DNA from: Pseudomonadota bacterium
GTDB taxonomy: Bacteria > Pseudomonadota > Alphaproteobacteria > Sphingomonadales > Sphingomonadaceae
DNA length: 6,281 nt
Reading direction: 5' to 3'
NCBI GenBank assembly: GCA_023386515.1
Contig: JAEWJQ010000054.1
Coordinates: forward strand, 1-6,281
Numbering within the stretch: the stretch's first letter is position 1; each line of letters starts with the position of its first letter. The position numbers and the translations under genes were made by a program. Positions 5,530 through 6,281 of the stretch are shown here, piece by piece. Under the pieces are notes generated by a model, which made no database searches, was not told the DNA's origin, and saw only the letters and a list, made by a program, of their open reading frames with translations.

Positions 5530-6268
5530 TACTGCCGCCGAGCAGGCCGGTGATGTAATAGCGCTGCAGCGCCAGGAAGATCGCCAGCACCGGCACGGTC
5601 GTCACCACCGCCGCCGCCATCATCAGCTCGCCATCGGCGGCATGTTCGCGGCCGATCGCCGCCACCGCCACCGGCAAGGTGTAGAGATGCTGGTCGGCGA
5701 GCACGATCAGCGGCCAGAGGAAGTCGTTCCAGCTGCCGAGGAACAGGAACACCGCCAGCGTCACCGTCACCGGCGCGAGCAACGGCAGCACGATCGAGAC
5801 GAAGATCCGCGCCTCGCTCGCCCCGTCGAGCCGCGCCGCGTCGAGCATCTCGTCGGGGATCGACAGCGTCGCCTGGCGCACGAACAGGACGGCGAAGACG
5901 CCGGCGAGGCCGGGCAGGATGACCCCCGCATAGCTGTTGACCAGACCGATCTGCTTGAAGATCAGGAACAGCGGCAGCATCGCCACCTGTCCCGGCACGA
6001 CCAAGGCGCCGATCAGCAGCTGCAGCAGCCGCTCGCGCCCCCGGAAGCGCAGCTTGGCGAAGGCATAGCCGGCGGGCACGGTGAGCAGCAGGCCGAGGAT
6101 GGTGGAGATCATCGCGACCAACACGCTGTTGCCGAGTGCCGGCAGCACGCGATAGTCGAACCAGGCGCCGTCGATCAGTCGCCGGGCGAGCAGCTCATAG
6201 TAATTGTCCCACGTCCAGCGGCTCGGCCACAGCGGCGGCGGATAGGCGCTGGACGCGCTTCCGCCACG
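5519..6268 (-). CDS. Carbohydrate ABC importer permease, MalG/UgpE type; 5' part disrupted or beyond window
   Basis: The conserved frame encodes an integral membrane subunit of a CUT1 sugar importer. Segments seen in order are: the pre-TM2 periplasmic stretch YPPPLWPSRWTWDNYYELL (about 6244-6188); TM2 from NSVLVAMISTILGLL; TM3 (LIGALVVPGQVAMLPLFLIF); TM4 around VILPGLAGVFAVLFV; the cytoplasmic EAA loop LDAARLDGAS (about 5845-5816), which docks on the ATPase; TM5 with LGSWNDFLWPL; and TM6 ending QRYYITGLLGGSIKG, a family-typical C-terminus. The frame is closed upstream by a TGA at 6271-6269, before TM1. The only usual start codon in the conserved frame, the GTG at 6148, has no ribosome site and begins inside conserved sequence. 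The natural start therefore probably lies beyond the right edge, joined through a frameshift, real or due to sequencing. The gene converges on the MalK-like ATPase, overlapping its end by 11 bp. Confidence 0.82.
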   Translation of the reverse strand, partial: RGGSASSAYPPPLWPSRWTWDNYYELLARRLIDGAWFDYRVLPALGNSVLVAMISTILGLLLTVPAGYAFAKLRFRGRERLLQLLIGALVVPGQVAMLPLFLIFKQIGLVNSYAGVILPGLAGVFAVLFVRQATLSIPDEMLDAARLDGASEARIFVSIVLPLLAPVTVTLAVFLFLGSWNDFLWPLIVLADQHLYTLPVAVAAIGREHAADGELMMAAAVVTTVPVLAIFLALQRYYITGLLGGSIKG

Positions 6269-6281
6269 TCACCCTGCCGGC
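6245..6281 (-). other. Candidate frame disruption in the permease 5' region
   Basis: Upstream of the conserved YPPPLWP stretch the reading frame gives RGGSASSA preceded by a TGA at 6271-6269. A second minus-strand frame through the same bases reads RQGDVAEARPA, which looks more like the polar loop that normally follows TM1 in MalG-type permeases. A single-base insertion or a two-base deletion near 6245-6250 would join that frame to YPPPLWP. Only 37 bases are available, so this is suggestive only. Confidence 0.45.

Noticed and set aside
4338..5558. Plus-strand open frame of 406 codons overlapping the importer ATPase in another frame
   Set aside because: Arg/Gly/Ala-rich shadow; all Walker and signature motifs are in the other frame.

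Overview
The window is high-GC DNA (roughly two thirds G+C by eye) whose codon use, protein families and compact packing suggest an alphaproteobacterium, most plausibly a sphingomonad. That assignment is inferred from the style of the proteins. No rRNA or other phylogenetic marker is present.

Layout, left to right: (1) the N-terminal part of an HxlR-type winged-helix regulator on the minus strand, running off the left edge; (2) a divergent plus-strand PRISE-type (progesterone 5-beta-reductase / iridoid synthase-like) short-chain dehydrogenase at 307-1368; (3) a minus-strand secreted GH43-like five-bladed beta-propeller glycosidase at 1375-2316, convergent with the reductase across only 6 bp, with a perfect 7-bp inverted repeat spanning both stop codons; (4) a regulatory gap of about 265 bp with two adjacent dyads and a candidate promoter for the glycosidase; (5) a plus-strand NdvA/ChvA-like fused permease-ATPase exporter at 2582-4387; (6) 50 bp later, a MalK/UgpC/MsmX-type sugar-importer ATPase with a probable TTG start at 4438; (7) a minus-strand MalG/UgpE-type sugar permease whose 3' end overlaps the ATPase tail-to-tail by 11 bp. 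The permease's conserved frame is closed by a stop at 6269-6271, before its first membrane segment is reached.

Functionally there are two themes. The left pair resembles a redox/electrophile-responsive regulator beside an enone reductase, a plausible small detoxification module. The rest concerns carbohydrates: an exported glycosidase, a beta-glucan-type exporter and parts of a CUT1 sugar importer (ATPase and one permease; the second permease and binding protein are not in the window). I found no tRNA, rRNA, CRISPR array, transposase or other mobile element. All families are recognisable; the points worth a second look are the regulatory dyads, the split importer layout, the start-site choices and the probable frame disruption in the permease.
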